DNA from: Verrucomicrobia bacterium LP2A
GTDB taxonomy: Bacteria > Verrucomicrobiota > Verrucomicrobiia > Methylacidiphilales > Methylacidiphilaceae
NCBI GenBank assembly: GCA_000526255.1
Contig: JAFS01000002.1
Coordinates: 868,001 to 932,000 of the forward strand
DNA: 64,000 nucleotides
Direction of reading: 5' to 3'
Shown here: in pieces, positions 8,966-17,463 of the stretch
Position numbering within the stretch: position 1 is the stretch's first letter
How the letters are laid out: each line of letters opens with the position of its first letter
Position numbers and translations under genes: made by a program
The notes under the pieces: generated by a model
What the model saw: only the letters and a program-made list of their open reading frames with translations
Databases searched by the model: none
Told to the model about the DNA's origin: nothing

Positions 8966-9568
8966 GCTTCCCCTCGTTCGCCGCCGTCGTCGCGCATCCG
9001 AGCCGGAGAGGGACTCAGATTGAAAAGGCGGGAACCGTCCTGGGCGATGCGCTTGGCAAAGCCCGAAACCGTCCAGCAGAGCCGACTAGTGGCTCGATGG
9101 TGGTAGTTCATGAAGTTCCGATTCCGCTCGGTTTGCTTCGAGTGGGGACGCTGCTCTGGGCCATCTCGGTCAAAAGGAAGACCGAACGGATGTCGACCCG
9201 GATCCACCGGAGCGCGGCTGCAGGCGGAAACTTGGGCTTGTCTTCGCCCCGGCCGGTTGCCCGTGGCCCTCCGCGAATGGCCGCCCGGCAGGATTCGATG
9301 CGAGAGGAGAGGTGGGCTTCCCGTTTCCCACTCAAGCCCTAGCCGCCATTTCTCACCAACGCGAGCTTTCGCGCAAGAAAGGAAGGGCCGAGTCGATTGC
9401 GAGGATGTTCGGCGAGGAAAGGGTCTTCGTGAGTGGGGATGGAGCAAGATTTTTGCTCGATTTGGCTTAATGCGAGCTCTGTAAAGGGCAAAAATCCGCT
9501 TTGGGAACAAGGCTCCGCCCGATGGGAGGCTCTACTGCAGGGGGAAGCGCTCTGGTTTTCAGGGATGC
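8966..9568. other. 600 bp without a recognisable gene
   Basis: Between the Uma2 gene and the transposase. Short open frames exist on both strands but none has a plausible start with family resemblance. A stem GAGCAA/TTGCTC occurs near 9442-9460. This is probably decayed or IS-flanking sequence. Confidence 0.5.
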
Positions 9569-10918
9569 TCAGCAACGCAGCATCTGGAAGACGTGGGTGA
9601 AGAGGTGCTTCCAAGGATAGGCGCTGCTCATCGACAAGAGGACGCGTCGGACGCTGACACGGACCAGCGTGCCGATCTTGACGAGCTTGAGCCGGAGGGT
9701 GTCGACCTGGGCGTTGGCCCACTCCGTTCCTTGCAGAGCCAGCCGTCGCAGCGCTTCGACCAGGGCATAGGCCAAAGCCGAAAAGTAGAGGCGAAGCTGA
9801 TTGCTGGCCATTTGCGCGGTCGAGAGGCGCTCGGCAAAGAGGTAGAGCTGTTCCTTGATCCGATTCTCCATCTCTCCGCGCGCGCAGTAGAGCTTCTCGT
9901 AGAGGGCCTGGGCGGGCCACTCCTCGGTGGAGAGAGAGGTGACGACAAAGCGCGGATTCTTTCCTTTCTCCAAGTACTCAGCTTTGGAGACCACTCGGCG
10001 CTCCCTCGACCAGCTACTCAAGGTGCGATAGGCAAACTCGGAAAAGACGCGAGCCGGTTTGCCCGTGGACTCGTGCAGACGACGGGCCTGCTTCATCGAC
10101 GCCTCAATGGGTCGGCACAAGCGCTCGTTGCGAATCAGGCCGAAGAGGAAGTCGACCTGATTGGCTTCGCACCAGGCCATGATCTCTTCCCGGCAGAAGC
10201 CCGAGTCGGCCCGGAGCACGATCTTGACCTCGGGCCAATGGGTGCGGAGTTGTCCCACGATCCGGATGATCTCGGCAAGGGATCCCTCCGCCGCATCCTG
10301 GTTCGATGGCCGAAGCCGCACGCCGAGGAGCTGATCTTCGGCGAAGATGTAGAGCGGCAAATAACAATACGCATCATAATAGCCATGGAAGAAGCGCTCG
10401 GGCTGATGGCCGTAAAGAGGGATGTCGGTCGCATCCAGATCGAGCACCACCTCCTTGGGAGCCTGGGGATGCGATTCAAGGTAGAGATCGACCAACAGCC
10501 GGTCGATCGCTTCGGCCGAGTAGTCGATCTTGTGGTAGCGTTCGCTTCGACCTACCAGTTCCAGGCGGTTGAGCGTACTCTTGCCCGCCAGATCCGCTTC
10601 CAGATCCCTTTTACCGCTTAGGAGAGCCACCAAAGGATCGGTACGCAGCTGCTCGTGGTCATTGAGATCCTCGTAGCCCAGCGCAATCCCGAAGATGCGC
10701 TGCGCTAGCATCTCCCGCACCCGATGCACAATGCGCCCCGGATGGCGTCGATCCCGGAAGCAACGCTCCAGCCGTCTTAACAACCCGATCTTCCGATCCG
10801 CTTCTCGTAAGAGGATCGCGCCCCCATCACTCGAAACCCGACCCGCGGTAAATCCCGCTTCCACCCGACGCGAAAAATGGGCTGTAAATCCAAAAGTCTC
10901 TTGGCTACACTCTGTCAT
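9569..10918 (-). CDS. IS1380-family transposase
   Basis: A 449-residue intact DDE transposase of the IS1380 family. Characteristic segments are FTAGRVSSDGGAILLRE at the N-terminus, QRIFGIALGYEDLNDHEQLR, the first catalytic aspartate in VVLDLDATDIPLYGHQ, the second in VKIVLRADSGFCREE, and the glutamate in YCARGEMENRIKEQLY. There is no frameshift or internal stop, so the enzyme could be active. A stem GATGCT/AGCATC (9564-9585) overlaps the stop codon and may end the transcript. The ATG at 10918 lies close to an inverted repeat. Confidence 0.93.
   Translation of the reverse strand: MTECSQETFGFTAHFSRRVEAGFTAGRVSSDGGAILLREADRKIGLLRRLERCFRDRRHPGRIVHRVREMLAQRIFGIALGYEDLNDHEQLRTDPLVALLSGKRDLEADLAGKSTLNRLELVGRSERYHKIDYSAEAIDRLLVDLYLESHPQAPKEVVLDLDATDIPLYGHQPERFFHGYYDAYCYLPLYIFAEDQLLGVRLRPSNQDAAEGSLAEIIRIVGQLRTHWPEVKIVLRADSGFCREEIMAWCEANQVDFLFGLIRNERLCRPIEASMKQARRLHESTGKPARVFSEFAYRTLSSWSRERRVVSKAEYLEKGKNPRFVVTSLSTEEWPAQALYEKLYCARGEMENRIKEQLYLFAERLSTAQMASNQLRLYFSALAYALVEALRRLALQGTEWANAQVDTLRLKLVKIGTLVRVSVRRVLLSMSSAYPWKHLFTHVFQMLRC
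9569..10918 (-). mobile_element. IS1380-type insertion sequence, minimal extent
   Basis: The minimal element is the transposase frame; the true ends lie outside it. I could not match a convincing pair of terminal inverted repeats between the left flank (9430-9568) and right flank (10919-11040), so the boundaries and target-site duplication are unresolved. Confidence 0.7.
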
Positions 10919-10920
10919 CG

Positions 10921-10989
10921 AAGGCCGCTTTCCTTCCTGGTTGTAATTACGTATCGTTCACGCACTTTATACCAGGGAAAGGCGGCCTT
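10921..10989. repeat. Imperfect inverted repeat upstream of the transposase
   Basis: AAGGCCGCTTTCCTTCCTGG at 10921-10940 is nearly the reverse complement of CCAGGGAAAGGCGGCCTT at 10972-10989, separated by a short AT-richer spacer. It could be the promoter-proximal end of the IS, a transposase-binding structure or a structure limiting read-through. The right arm lies inside the last codons of the neighbouring methyltransferase frame. Confidence 0.6.
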
Positions 10990-11995
10990 TCCTATGCTCT
11001 TTTGCAGGCTTTTTGCTTCCCGTTTTGGTCGGCCTTCGTGAGAAATGGCGGCTAGGATCGATTCGCAGCCAGAGGGTGGCGGGTCCAGTTCCTTCGGGCA
11101 GATCCACGGGACGCGCCAAGGCGGGCAGGCGCCCGATCCTCGCTCCCGCCTGGTGACAGTCGCGGGACACTTCGCGGAAGAGGTCGTCTGGCTGCCACGG
11201 CTGGTAGTTGGTCGAGAGCAGGAGAAGAGCGCCGGGCTCGCAGAGCGGGAAAAGCCCCGAGAGGAGCCCCCCGAGATCGCGGGGAAGGGAGAAGTCGCCG
11301 CCCTTCCGGCCATGGGCGTAGGTCGGAGGATCGATCACCAAGGCATCGAAGCGCAACCTTCGCCGGAAGAGATAGGGGACGATCTCCCGAGCATCCCGCG
11401 CGAGAAACCAGTGAGCGTTGGGGTCGAGGCCATTCAAGCGGTAGTTTTCTTTGCCCCATTCGAGGACGCGGGGGGAGAGATCGACATTCCAAGTTTGGGC
11501 GCCCGCGGAGGCCGCCGCGACGCCGAAGGAGCAGGTGTAGGCGAAGAGGTTGAGGAGCCGCGCCGGCTTCGATATTCGGAGAAAGGCGCGGTTCTCCCGC
11601 TGGTCGAGAAAGAAGCCGACTGAATCTCCGGCGTCGAAGCGGAGACGGTAGGTGAGCCCGCTTTCCTTGGCCGTCGTGGTCATCGGGAGAGCTGGGTCGC
11701 CGGAAAGAAGGGTCAGCTTGGGGCTTCCCTGTCTTTCCCACCGCTTACGCAGGAAGATCCGGTCGATCGGCAGAGCAAGCCGGCTCCGCCGACCTTCGAG
11801 CTCGGCCAAAAGAGAAGGGAGGGTTTTGTGGGAGCTCCAGGAAATCAGAAGATCTCGGCCCAGCTGTTCAATCCAGCCACCGGGGCCCGAAAAGAGCCGA
11901 TACATGGTCGTGCCGCTCGCCGCGAAGGCCGCGATCTGCTCTGGCCCGACCCAACCGGGTTCGGCTTCCGATAGGCGGGAAGGAGGCATGGCCAC
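10967..11995 (-). CDS. Class I SAM methyltransferase, RlmI/RlmK-like
   Basis: A 342-residue protein resembling the large-subunit rRNA cytosine/guanine methyltransferases of the RlmI/RlmK group. Motifs: FFLDQRENRAFL, then LLNLFAYTCSFGVAAASAGA (SAM site), NVDLSPRVLEW, and the catalytic-type DPPTYAHG followed by LLLLSTNYQ. The first codon is either GTG at 11995, overlapping the oppF stop by one base, or ATG at 11989 preceded by AGG; both leave the protein essentially unchanged. The last residues, rich in K and R, end inside the inverted repeat by the IS, so the natural C-terminus may have been replaced. It is at the tail of the opp operon. Confidence 0.75.
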   Translation of the reverse strand: MAMPPSRLSEAEPGWVGPEQIAAFAASGTTMYRLFSGPGGWIEQLGRDLLISWSSHKTLPSLLAELEGRRSRLALPIDRIFLRKRWERQGSPKLTLLSGDPALPMTTTAKESGLTYRLRFDAGDSVGFFLDQRENRAFLRISKPARLLNLFAYTCSFGVAAASAGAQTWNVDLSPRVLEWGKENYRLNGLDPNAHWFLARDAREIVPYLFRRRLRFDALVIDPPTYAHGRKGGDFSLPRDLGGLLSGLFPLCEPGALLLLSTNYQPWQPDDLFREVSRDCHQAGARIGRLPALARPVDLPEGTGPATLWLRIDPSRHFSRRPTKTGSKKPAKEHRKGRLSLV

Positions 11996-12831
11996 TAGAG
12001 AGAGGGAACGGCTGCGAGGAGCTTCCTCGTGTACTCGTTCTTGGGATTCCGGTAGAGCTCTTCGGGCGGTGCCGCCTCGACGATTCTGCCCTCGTTGAGT
12101 ACCAGCACCTCGTCGCTCATGTGCTCGACGACCGCCAGGTCGTGGGAGATGAAGAGGTAGGCGAGGCCGAGCTCTTGCTGGAGGTCCTGGAGGAGATTCA
12201 CGATTTGCGCCTGGATGGAGACATCGAGAGCGCTGACCGGCTCGTCGCAGACGATGAGCTCGGGCTCGACCGCAAGCGCGCGGGCGATGCCGATCCGTTG
12301 CCTCTGGCCTCCGGAGAACTCGTGCGGGAAGCGGTCTAGGGAGTCGGAGGGAAGCCCTACGCGCCGGAGCAGGTCGGCCGCCCGAGACCGCCGCTCCTGC
12401 GCACGAAGGGCGGGAAAGTGGATCTCGAGGGGCTCTCCGAGGATGCGGGCGATCGAAAGCCGGGGATTGAGGGAGTTGTGCGGGTCCTGGAAGATCATCT
12501 GGACGCGTTTCCGGTAGGGATGGAGCCGGGCGCCCGAGAGGCCATCGATCCTCTCCTGCCGGTAGCGGATCTCCCCCGAGTGGGGCGCGATCAGCCGGAC
12601 GACCGCCTTCCCGATCGTCGTCTTCCCGCTTCCGCTCTCGCCCACGAGGCCGACTGTGCGGCCGGCCCGGATGCGGAACGAGACCCCCTTGACGGGCTCG
12701 ACGAAACGGCGGGAGCGGAAAAAGAGGCCGCCGGGCAGTGGGTAGCGCACGACGAGGTTGGCGACTTCGAGCAGCATCGGGGAGCGGTCCGCCGAATCAG
12801 GAAGGGGTGAGGAGGCTATCGAGTCTGGCAT
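11995..12831 (-). CDS. oppF: Oligopeptide ABC transporter ATPase (OppF/DppF type)
   Basis: Cytoplasmic ATPase subunit of a peptide importer, 278 residues. Walker A GESGSGKTT, Q-loop FQDPHNSLNPRLS, signature EFSGGQRQRIGIARAL and Walker B LIVCDEPVSALD are intact, as is the switch histidine in FISHDL. The LFFRSRRFVEPVKGVSF insert near the N-terminus and the C-terminal NPKNEYTRKLLAAVP are typical of the OppF rather than OppD subunit. It overlaps the oppD end by 35 bp, so they are translationally coupled. Confidence 0.92.
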   Translation of the reverse strand: MPDSIASSPLPDSADRSPMLLEVANLVVRYPLPGGLFFRSRRFVEPVKGVSFRIRAGRTVGLVGESGSGKTTIGKAVVRLIAPHSGEIRYRQERIDGLSGARLHPYRKRVQMIFQDPHNSLNPRLSIARILGEPLEIHFPALRAQERRSRAADLLRRVGLPSDSLDRFPHEFSGGQRQRIGIARALAVEPELIVCDEPVSALDVSIQAQIVNLLQDLQQELGLAYLFISHDLAVVEHMSDEVLVLNEGRIVEAAPPEELYRNPKNEYTRKLLAAVPSL

Positions 12832-13663
12832 AGTCGATCGTGGCGAGCCGTTTCTTGGAGTCTCCGAGGCGGGGGACGCAGGCGATCAGCGCCTGCGTAT
12901 AGGGATGACGAGGACTGGCGAGAAGGGAATCGGTGGGACCCTGCTCGACGATTTTCCCCCGGAACATGACGACGACATGATCCGCGAATCCCTTGACGAG
13001 GCCGAAATTGTGGGTGATGAGCAGGATCGCCATCCCGAAGCGGCTGCGAATCTCGCGCAGCAGACCCAGGATTTGGGCTTGAATGGTGACATCGAGGGCG
13101 GTGGTCGGTTCGTCGGCGACAAGAAGCCGCGGCCGACAGACCAGTGCCATGGCGATCATCACGCGCTGCTGCATCCCGCCCGAGAGCTCGTGCGGATAGC
13201 TCCTCCAGCACCGTTCGGGGTCCCGGATGCCCACCTCGGTCAGTGCCGCGAGCCCCGCTCCGCGCCGATCCGCGAGATCGTGCCGGTGCAGCGCCATCGC
13301 TTCGCTCAGTTGGAAGCCCACCGAAAAAACCGGGTTGAGCGAGGTGGAGGGCTCTTGGAAGACGTAGGCGATCTTCCCTCCCCGGTAGTGGCGGAGAGCC
13401 GGCTCGGGGAGGGTCAGGAGGTCGATTCCCTCGAAGACGACCCTTCCCGAGCGGATGCGGGCCGGCGGCGAGGGAAGGAGCCGGCCGAGCGAGAGAGCGG
13501 TGACACTCTTGCCGCTGCCGCTTTCTCCAACGACGGCGAGGGTCGAGCCGGCTGCCATGGAGAAGGAGACGCCGTCGACCGCGACGACCGTCCGTTCCGC
13601 GCTCTCGAACTCGATCGAGAGATCGGAAACCTCCAAAAGGGGTGTGGCATTTGGGTCGGGCAT
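12797..13663 (-). CDS. oppD: Oligopeptide ABC transporter ATPase (OppD/DppD type)
   Basis: The second ATPase subunit, 288 residues. Walker A GESGSGKSV, Q-loop FQEPSTSLNPVF, signature ELSGGMQQRVMIAMAL and Walker B LLVADEPTTALD are all present, with the switch histidine in LITHNFG. The C-terminal SPRHPYTQALIACVP motif is typical of OppD. It starts 14 bp after the oppC stop and overlaps oppF. OppD and OppF form the ATPase heterodimer under OppB and OppC. Confidence 0.92.
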   Translation of the reverse strand: MPDPNATPLLEVSDLSIEFESAERTVVAVDGVSFSMAAGSTLAVVGESGSGKSVTALSLGRLLPSPPARIRSGRVVFEGIDLLTLPEPALRHYRGGKIAYVFQEPSTSLNPVFSVGFQLSEAMALHRHDLADRRGAGLAALTEVGIRDPERCWRSYPHELSGGMQQRVMIAMALVCRPRLLVADEPTTALDVTIQAQILGLLREIRSRFGMAILLITHNFGLVKGFADHVVVMFRGKIVEQGPTDSLLASPRHPYTQALIACVPRLGDSKKRLATIDYARLDSLLTPS

Positions 13664-13676
13664 GGCGAGGAAAGGG

Positions 13677-14747
13677 TTATCGATTGCCGGTGCGAAAATG
13701 GGGGTCGATCACGTCCCGGAGAGTATCCCCGAGCAGGTTGAAGGCGGCCACCGTCAGGAAAACCGCTGCCCCAGGTGTGAGGAGCCACCAGAAGTTACAC
13801 ATGAAGACCTTCATCTCCTGCGCTTGTGCGAGCATCAGACCCCAGGAAGCTGCTGGCTCCTGAATGCCGATGCCGAGGAAGCTCAAGGCTGCTTCCCCTA
13901 AGATGTACCCGGGAATGCTCAGCGCCGAGGCGACCAGGAGGTAACTCGCCAGATTGGGGAGCAGGTGCCTCCAAAGAATACGCCAGGGCGAGAGACCCGT
14001 CACGATCGCTGCGTCGACAAAGGTCTGTGCCCGTAGGGAGAGAGCCAGCCCGCGGATGACCCGAGCCGCGCCTGACCAGCCGAGGAAGCTCAGGATGATC
14101 ACGATCAGCAGATAGACCTCGCCCGAGCTGAATTGGCTCGCAAAGGCTCCCCGGAGGGCCAGGAGCAGGTAAAGCCCCGGAATCGCCATCAAGAGCTCGG
14201 TCGTGCGCATGACGAGCGAGTCGAACCAACCGCCGAAGTATCCAGCGAGGCCTCCGGCGATCAGACCCACGCCCAGGCTGATCGAAATCCCGATCAAGCC
14301 GATGCTCAGCGAGACCTGCGCCCCGTAGAGCAGGCGGGAGAAGACATCCCGGCCGGTGCTGTCGCTGCCCAGAAGATAGATCTTTTGCTTGGATTCGACT
14401 CCGAAGAGATGCCGGCGGCAGGGGAAGAGGCCGAAAAGGCGGTAGGGATGGCCGAGCGGCAGCCAGCGGACGACGGCTGTCTTTCCGGGGATCGGCTGGT
14501 AGAGCGCCTGGGTGGGATCGGAATTCTTGTAGAGGCGGACAGAGAGGCCTTCCCGCGTCCAGGTCAAGGCCGTCGGGGGATGGTAGGTCCTTTGGAGATC
14601 CTGGTCGCTGGGACCGTAGGGGGCCAGAAAGGGGGCGAAGAGGGCGCAGAGGTAGAGAAAGGCGAGCAGTCCGAGGGCTAAGGCTCCCTGCGGGCGGGAG
14701 ATCACCTGACGCCAGAGACCGGAGCTTTTTGCGGGAAGAGAGCTCAT
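13677..14747 (-). CDS. oppC: Oligopeptide ABC transporter permease (OppC type)
   Basis: Inner-membrane permease of about 356 residues. The start MSSLPAKSS at 14747 overlaps the oppB stop as ATGA, which decides between it and an upstream in-frame ATG at 14780. After the first helix there is a long periplasmic loop (about residues 45-130, longer than in many OppC proteins), then LGSDSTGRDVFSRLLYGAQVSL and five more helices with the permease EAA motif around DAAIVTGLSPWRILWRHLLPN. Confidence 0.9.
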   Translation of the reverse strand: MSSLPAKSSGLWRQVISRPQGALALGLLAFLYLCALFAPFLAPYGPSDQDLQRTYHPPTALTWTREGLSVRLYKNSDPTQALYQPIPGKTAVVRWLPLGHPYRLFGLFPCRRHLFGVESKQKIYLLGSDSTGRDVFSRLLYGAQVSLSIGLIGISISLGVGLIAGGLAGYFGGWFDSLVMRTTELLMAIPGLYLLLALRGAFASQFSSGEVYLLIVIILSFLGWSGAARVIRGLALSLRAQTFVDAAIVTGLSPWRILWRHLLPNLASYLLVASALSIPGYILGEAALSFLGIGIQEPAASWGLMLAQAQEMKVFMCNFWWLLTPGAAVFLTVAAFNLLGDTLRDVIDPHFRTGNR

Positions 14748-15715
14748 CGGGAGGGGAGACGGACGCGGGGATCGACCCACGCGAGCAGGATGTCGGAGAA
14801 GAGGTTCCCCAAGACGAGCAGGATGCAGCTTAGGACGACCGAGGCGAGGACCACGAACTGATCCTGGCGAATGAAGGCCGAATAGATGAGCTGCCCCAGG
14901 CCGGGATAGCTCATGACGTTTTCCACGAGCAAGGAGCCGCTCAAGAGTCCTGCGACGACGTAGCCGAGCGTGCTCAAGAGTGGATTGACCGCGTTCCGGA
15001 AGACATGTCGCCAGATCACGACATTTTCCGGGAGCCCTTTGGCCCGTGCGGCGGTGACATATTCAGCGCGGATGACGTCGAGGAAGTTGGCGCGCAGAAT
15101 GCGCATCAAGGTGGCGACTCCGCCGAGGCCGAGGACGAAGGTTGGGAGTACCAGATGGTAGGCGATGTCGGCGACGCGGCCGACGGGGGAAAAAAACTCA
15201 TGTTCGATCGACATGAGGCCCCCGAGCGGAAACCAGCCTGTACGTGCGGCGAAATAGATGGCGAGAAGGGCGAGGAAGAACTCCGGGATCGAGAGGGAAG
15301 CGTAGGCCAGGAAAGAGGTCAGGCGATCCCACCAGGAGTTTCGATGAACGGCCGCGAGGACTCCGAGAGGGATCGCGACCGTCCAGGCGAAGGCGAAGCT
15401 CGTCAGATTGAGGAGGAGAGTCGCAGGGACCCGTTGCCAGAGCAGATCGATTACAGCAACCTTATAGGTCCAGGAATAGCCGAAGTCCCCGTGCAGCACG
15501 TTGCGCAACCAGAGGAGATAACGGGTGTACCAGGGCTGGTCGAGCCCAAAGCTCTTCTCGAGAGCGGCGAGAAACTCGGGGCTGATGTCGCGCTGAGCCT
15601 TGATCGGGGTAAGAAAGTTTCCTGGTGTGAGCGACATGAGGAAAAACACCAGCAAAGTTACGCCGAGGAGCAGGGGGATTAAAAAAAGCAGCCGCCGGAG
15701 AACGAAGAGAACCAT
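14744..15715 (-). CDS. oppB: Oligopeptide ABC transporter permease (OppB type)
   Basis: A 323-residue inner-membrane permease that starts with a hydrophobic helix (VLRRLLFLIPLLLGVTLLVF), continues with SFGLDQPWYTRYLLWL and GDFGYSW, both typical of OppB/DppB, and holds the ATPase-contact EAA motif in YVTAARAKGLPENVVIWRHV. It is the first gene of the oppBCDF run. Unusually, the binding-protein gene is not directly upstream: an AsmA-like gene on the opposite strand starts 120 bp away, so oppB must have its own promoter in that gap. Confidence 0.91.
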   Translation of the reverse strand: MVLFVLRRLLFLIPLLLGVTLLVFFLMSLTPGNFLTPIKAQRDISPEFLAALEKSFGLDQPWYTRYLLWLRNVLHGDFGYSWTYKVAVIDLLWQRVPATLLLNLTSFAFAWTVAIPLGVLAAVHRNSWWDRLTSFLAYASLSIPEFFLALLAIYFAARTGWFPLGGLMSIEHEFFSPVGRVADIAYHLVLPTFVLGLGGVATLMRILRANFLDVIRAEYVTAARAKGLPENVVIWRHVFRNAVNPLLSTLGYVVAGLLSGSLLVENVMSYPGLGQLIYSAFIRQDQFVVLASVVLSCILLVLGNLFSDILLAWVDPRVRLPSR

Positions 15716-15835
15716 CGGAAAGAGGCTGGTCGCCTTTCGGGTTTTGCCTCTTGATAAGGGGTCGGAAGTGGGGGAAAGACAATACTTTTCCTCGGGCGGG
15801 AAGCGGGCCGGAGCTGATCGCGGGAGGGGAGAGGA

Positions 15836-17215
15836 TTGAATCTTTCGGAAGGTTGGGGAAACGCGGGCGGTAAAAAGATGGCGAAGAAAATTGTTGGGCT
15901 ACTGGGATTGGTCTTCCTGGGGGCCTTGGCTATCGTCTTTTGCGTGGTGGCGGCCTACTGGAACGGAGAGGGCTTGCGCTCCTCCCTCTCCCGGGCGGTG
16001 GCGAAGGCGATCGGGGTCGAGGGGCGGTTTGCTCCGCTTCGGTTTCAGGGCCTTGCGGTCGGCAGCGACGAGTTTTCCGGGGTCGGCGGCTCCGGCTCCC
16101 CGATCGCGGAGCTCCGGGCTGAACGTCTGCGGGCCTGCGTTCCCCTCTCCGCGCTGGCCCGGGGAATCTGGCGGATCGATCCGCTCCGGATCGGCCATCT
16201 GCAGCTTGCCTTCCGCTCCGCGGGGCCGGAGGAAAAGCCCATGCCCGCCGGCGCCCGGCCAGGCGCGCGGCAAGAAGCGAGCGGAGCGCCGGAGGTGTCG
16301 GCGAGGCTCAGCCGGGTGAGCCTCGATCGGGGAGAAATCGAAACGGCGGATCTCCGCTGGCCCGCGTCCATCCTTGGCGGGGGAGCCTTGACGGGAACCC
16401 GCGTGGCGCTTGAGGCGGACGCGTCGGCGTGGAACGGGAGGGCGAGAGGAGGCAGGCTCGCCTGCGCCTCATTACCGAGCCTCGCCATCGAAGAGCTCCG
16501 GTTTCGCCTCGACTCCGGAGCGGTATCCTTGGAGGAGGGAAGGCTCCGCCCCGAGGCCTCGGGATTGATTCGCCTCGCCGGGAGCTTTCGATGGGAAGAG
16601 GCGGAGGGTGGCGAGCTCCATTTTTTGTCCTCGGGAGTCGCGCTTTCCCCCTGGCTGCCCCAGGCGTGGCGGAATCGGGTCGAGGGAGATTTAGAGGCCA
16701 AAGGGGAGCTGCACGCCGCCCGCGGGCGGCCTTGGAATGTAGAGGCCGATCTGTCCTTGTTGCACGGAAAGCTCGAGGATCTCCCCTGGCTCGTGGGGCT
16801 GGCGCTCAAGAGCGGAGCGGCGGAGGCGCTTCCCCTCGAACAAGCAGAGGCGCATCTGAGGGCGGGACCCGAGGAGCTCGCCCTCGAGCGGATTGCGATC
16901 GAATCCAAGGGGCGGCTGCGGATCGAGGGGGACCTCCGGGTCCAAGGGGAGCAGCTCCATGGCAGCTTGATGGTGGGGCTCTCCCCGGAGCGGGTGGCCC
17001 TCTTGCCGGGCGCCCGGGAAAAGATCTTTTCCGAGGAGCGGGGCGGATATCTCTGGGCCCCGGTGGCCGTGACCGGCACGGTCCGGGATCCCCAGGAGGA
17101 CCTCAGTCCGCGGGTCGCCGCCCTCGCGAGGGAAGCGGTGAAGGCCGGAGTCGAGAGGGCGATCCGCTCGGCCTTGGACTTCCTGCGGCGCTCCCAGGGG
17201 CCGCCCAATCCCTAG
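15836..17215 (+). CDS. AsmA-like envelope protein
   Basis: Up to 459 residues: a short N-terminus, one signal-anchor helix (KIVGLLGLVFLGALAIVFCVV) and a long beta-rich periplasmic part with repeated patterns such as RIDPLRIGHLQLAF, LSLLHGKLEDLPWL and RLRIEGDLRVQGEQLHGSLMVG. This is the architecture of AsmA-family proteins, which are implicated in phospholipid transfer to and assembly of the outer membrane. The start is either TTG at 15836, preceded by GGGAGAGG, or ATG at 15878. The assignment is by pattern, not a clear motif. The gene separates oppBCDF from the opp-type binding protein. Confidence 0.55.
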   Translation: MNLSEGWGNAGGKKMAKKIVGLLGLVFLGALAIVFCVVAAYWNGEGLRSSLSRAVAKAIGVEGRFAPLRFQGLAVGSDEFSGVGGSGSPIAELRAERLRACVPLSALARGIWRIDPLRIGHLQLAFRSAGPEEKPMPAGARPGARQEASGAPEVSARLSRVSLDRGEIETADLRWPASILGGGALTGTRVALEADASAWNGRARGGRLACASLPSLAIEELRFRLDSGAVSLEEGRLRPEASGLIRLAGSFRWEEAEGGELHFLSSGVALSPWLPQAWRNRVEGDLEAKGELHAARGRPWNVEADLSLLHGKLEDLPWLVGLALKSGAAEALPLEQAEAHLRAGPEELALERIAIESKGRLRIEGDLRVQGEQLHGSLMVGLSPERVALLPGAREKIFSEERGGYLWAPVAVTGTVRDPQEDLSPRVAALAREAVKAGVERAIRSALDFLRRSQGPPNP

Positions 17216-17269
17216 CCGCGTTTTCTCGTGCGCCCTCACTCATGGTGGTCACCCGGGAAGGGAGAGTGA

Positions 17270-17383
17270 TTCCCAGGTGCGCGGGAGGCAGTCGAGTGGT
17301 TGAACCGGGCCGCGGAGCAGGGACACCCGGAGGTGAGGCTCGACCTCGTTTGGATCGCCACCGGTTCTTCCGGTGGGGTGTGA
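17270..17383 (+). pseudogene. Decayed Sel1-repeat fragment
   Basis: One plus-strand frame between two stops reads EAVEWLNRAAEQGHPEVRLD from 17285, an excellent match to the Sel1 repeat (a TPR-like unit with the consensus ...AxxWxxKAAEQGHAxAQ...). No start codon, no second repeat and no signal sequence remain, so it is a relic of a Sel1-repeat protein. It lies in the 250 bp gap between the AsmA-like and sulfotransferase genes; the rest of that gap shows nothing. Confidence 0.55.
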
Positions 17384-17463
17384 CGCAGGATTGGTCATCG
17401 GCTGCGGGCTTTCACTCATGGCTACCGCTCGAAATCCCCGATGCAGGGAAGTCTCGAGCCTTG

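Noticed and set aside
8824-9510. 228-codon minus-strand frame with a faint YifB/ComM-like or transposase-like look in its second half
   Set aside because: The apparent similarity (a YHHRA segment and a FAKRIAQDG segment) is weak and out of register, and the frame runs into the Uma2 gene on the opposite strand.
9425-11042. Direct repeat CTTCGTGAG at 9425-9433 and 11034-11042 as IS target-site duplication
   Set aside because: IS1380 elements make duplications of 4-5 bp as I know them, the flanks show no matching inverted repeats, and the right copy is inside the methyltransferase coding sequence. A chance nine-base match is likelier.
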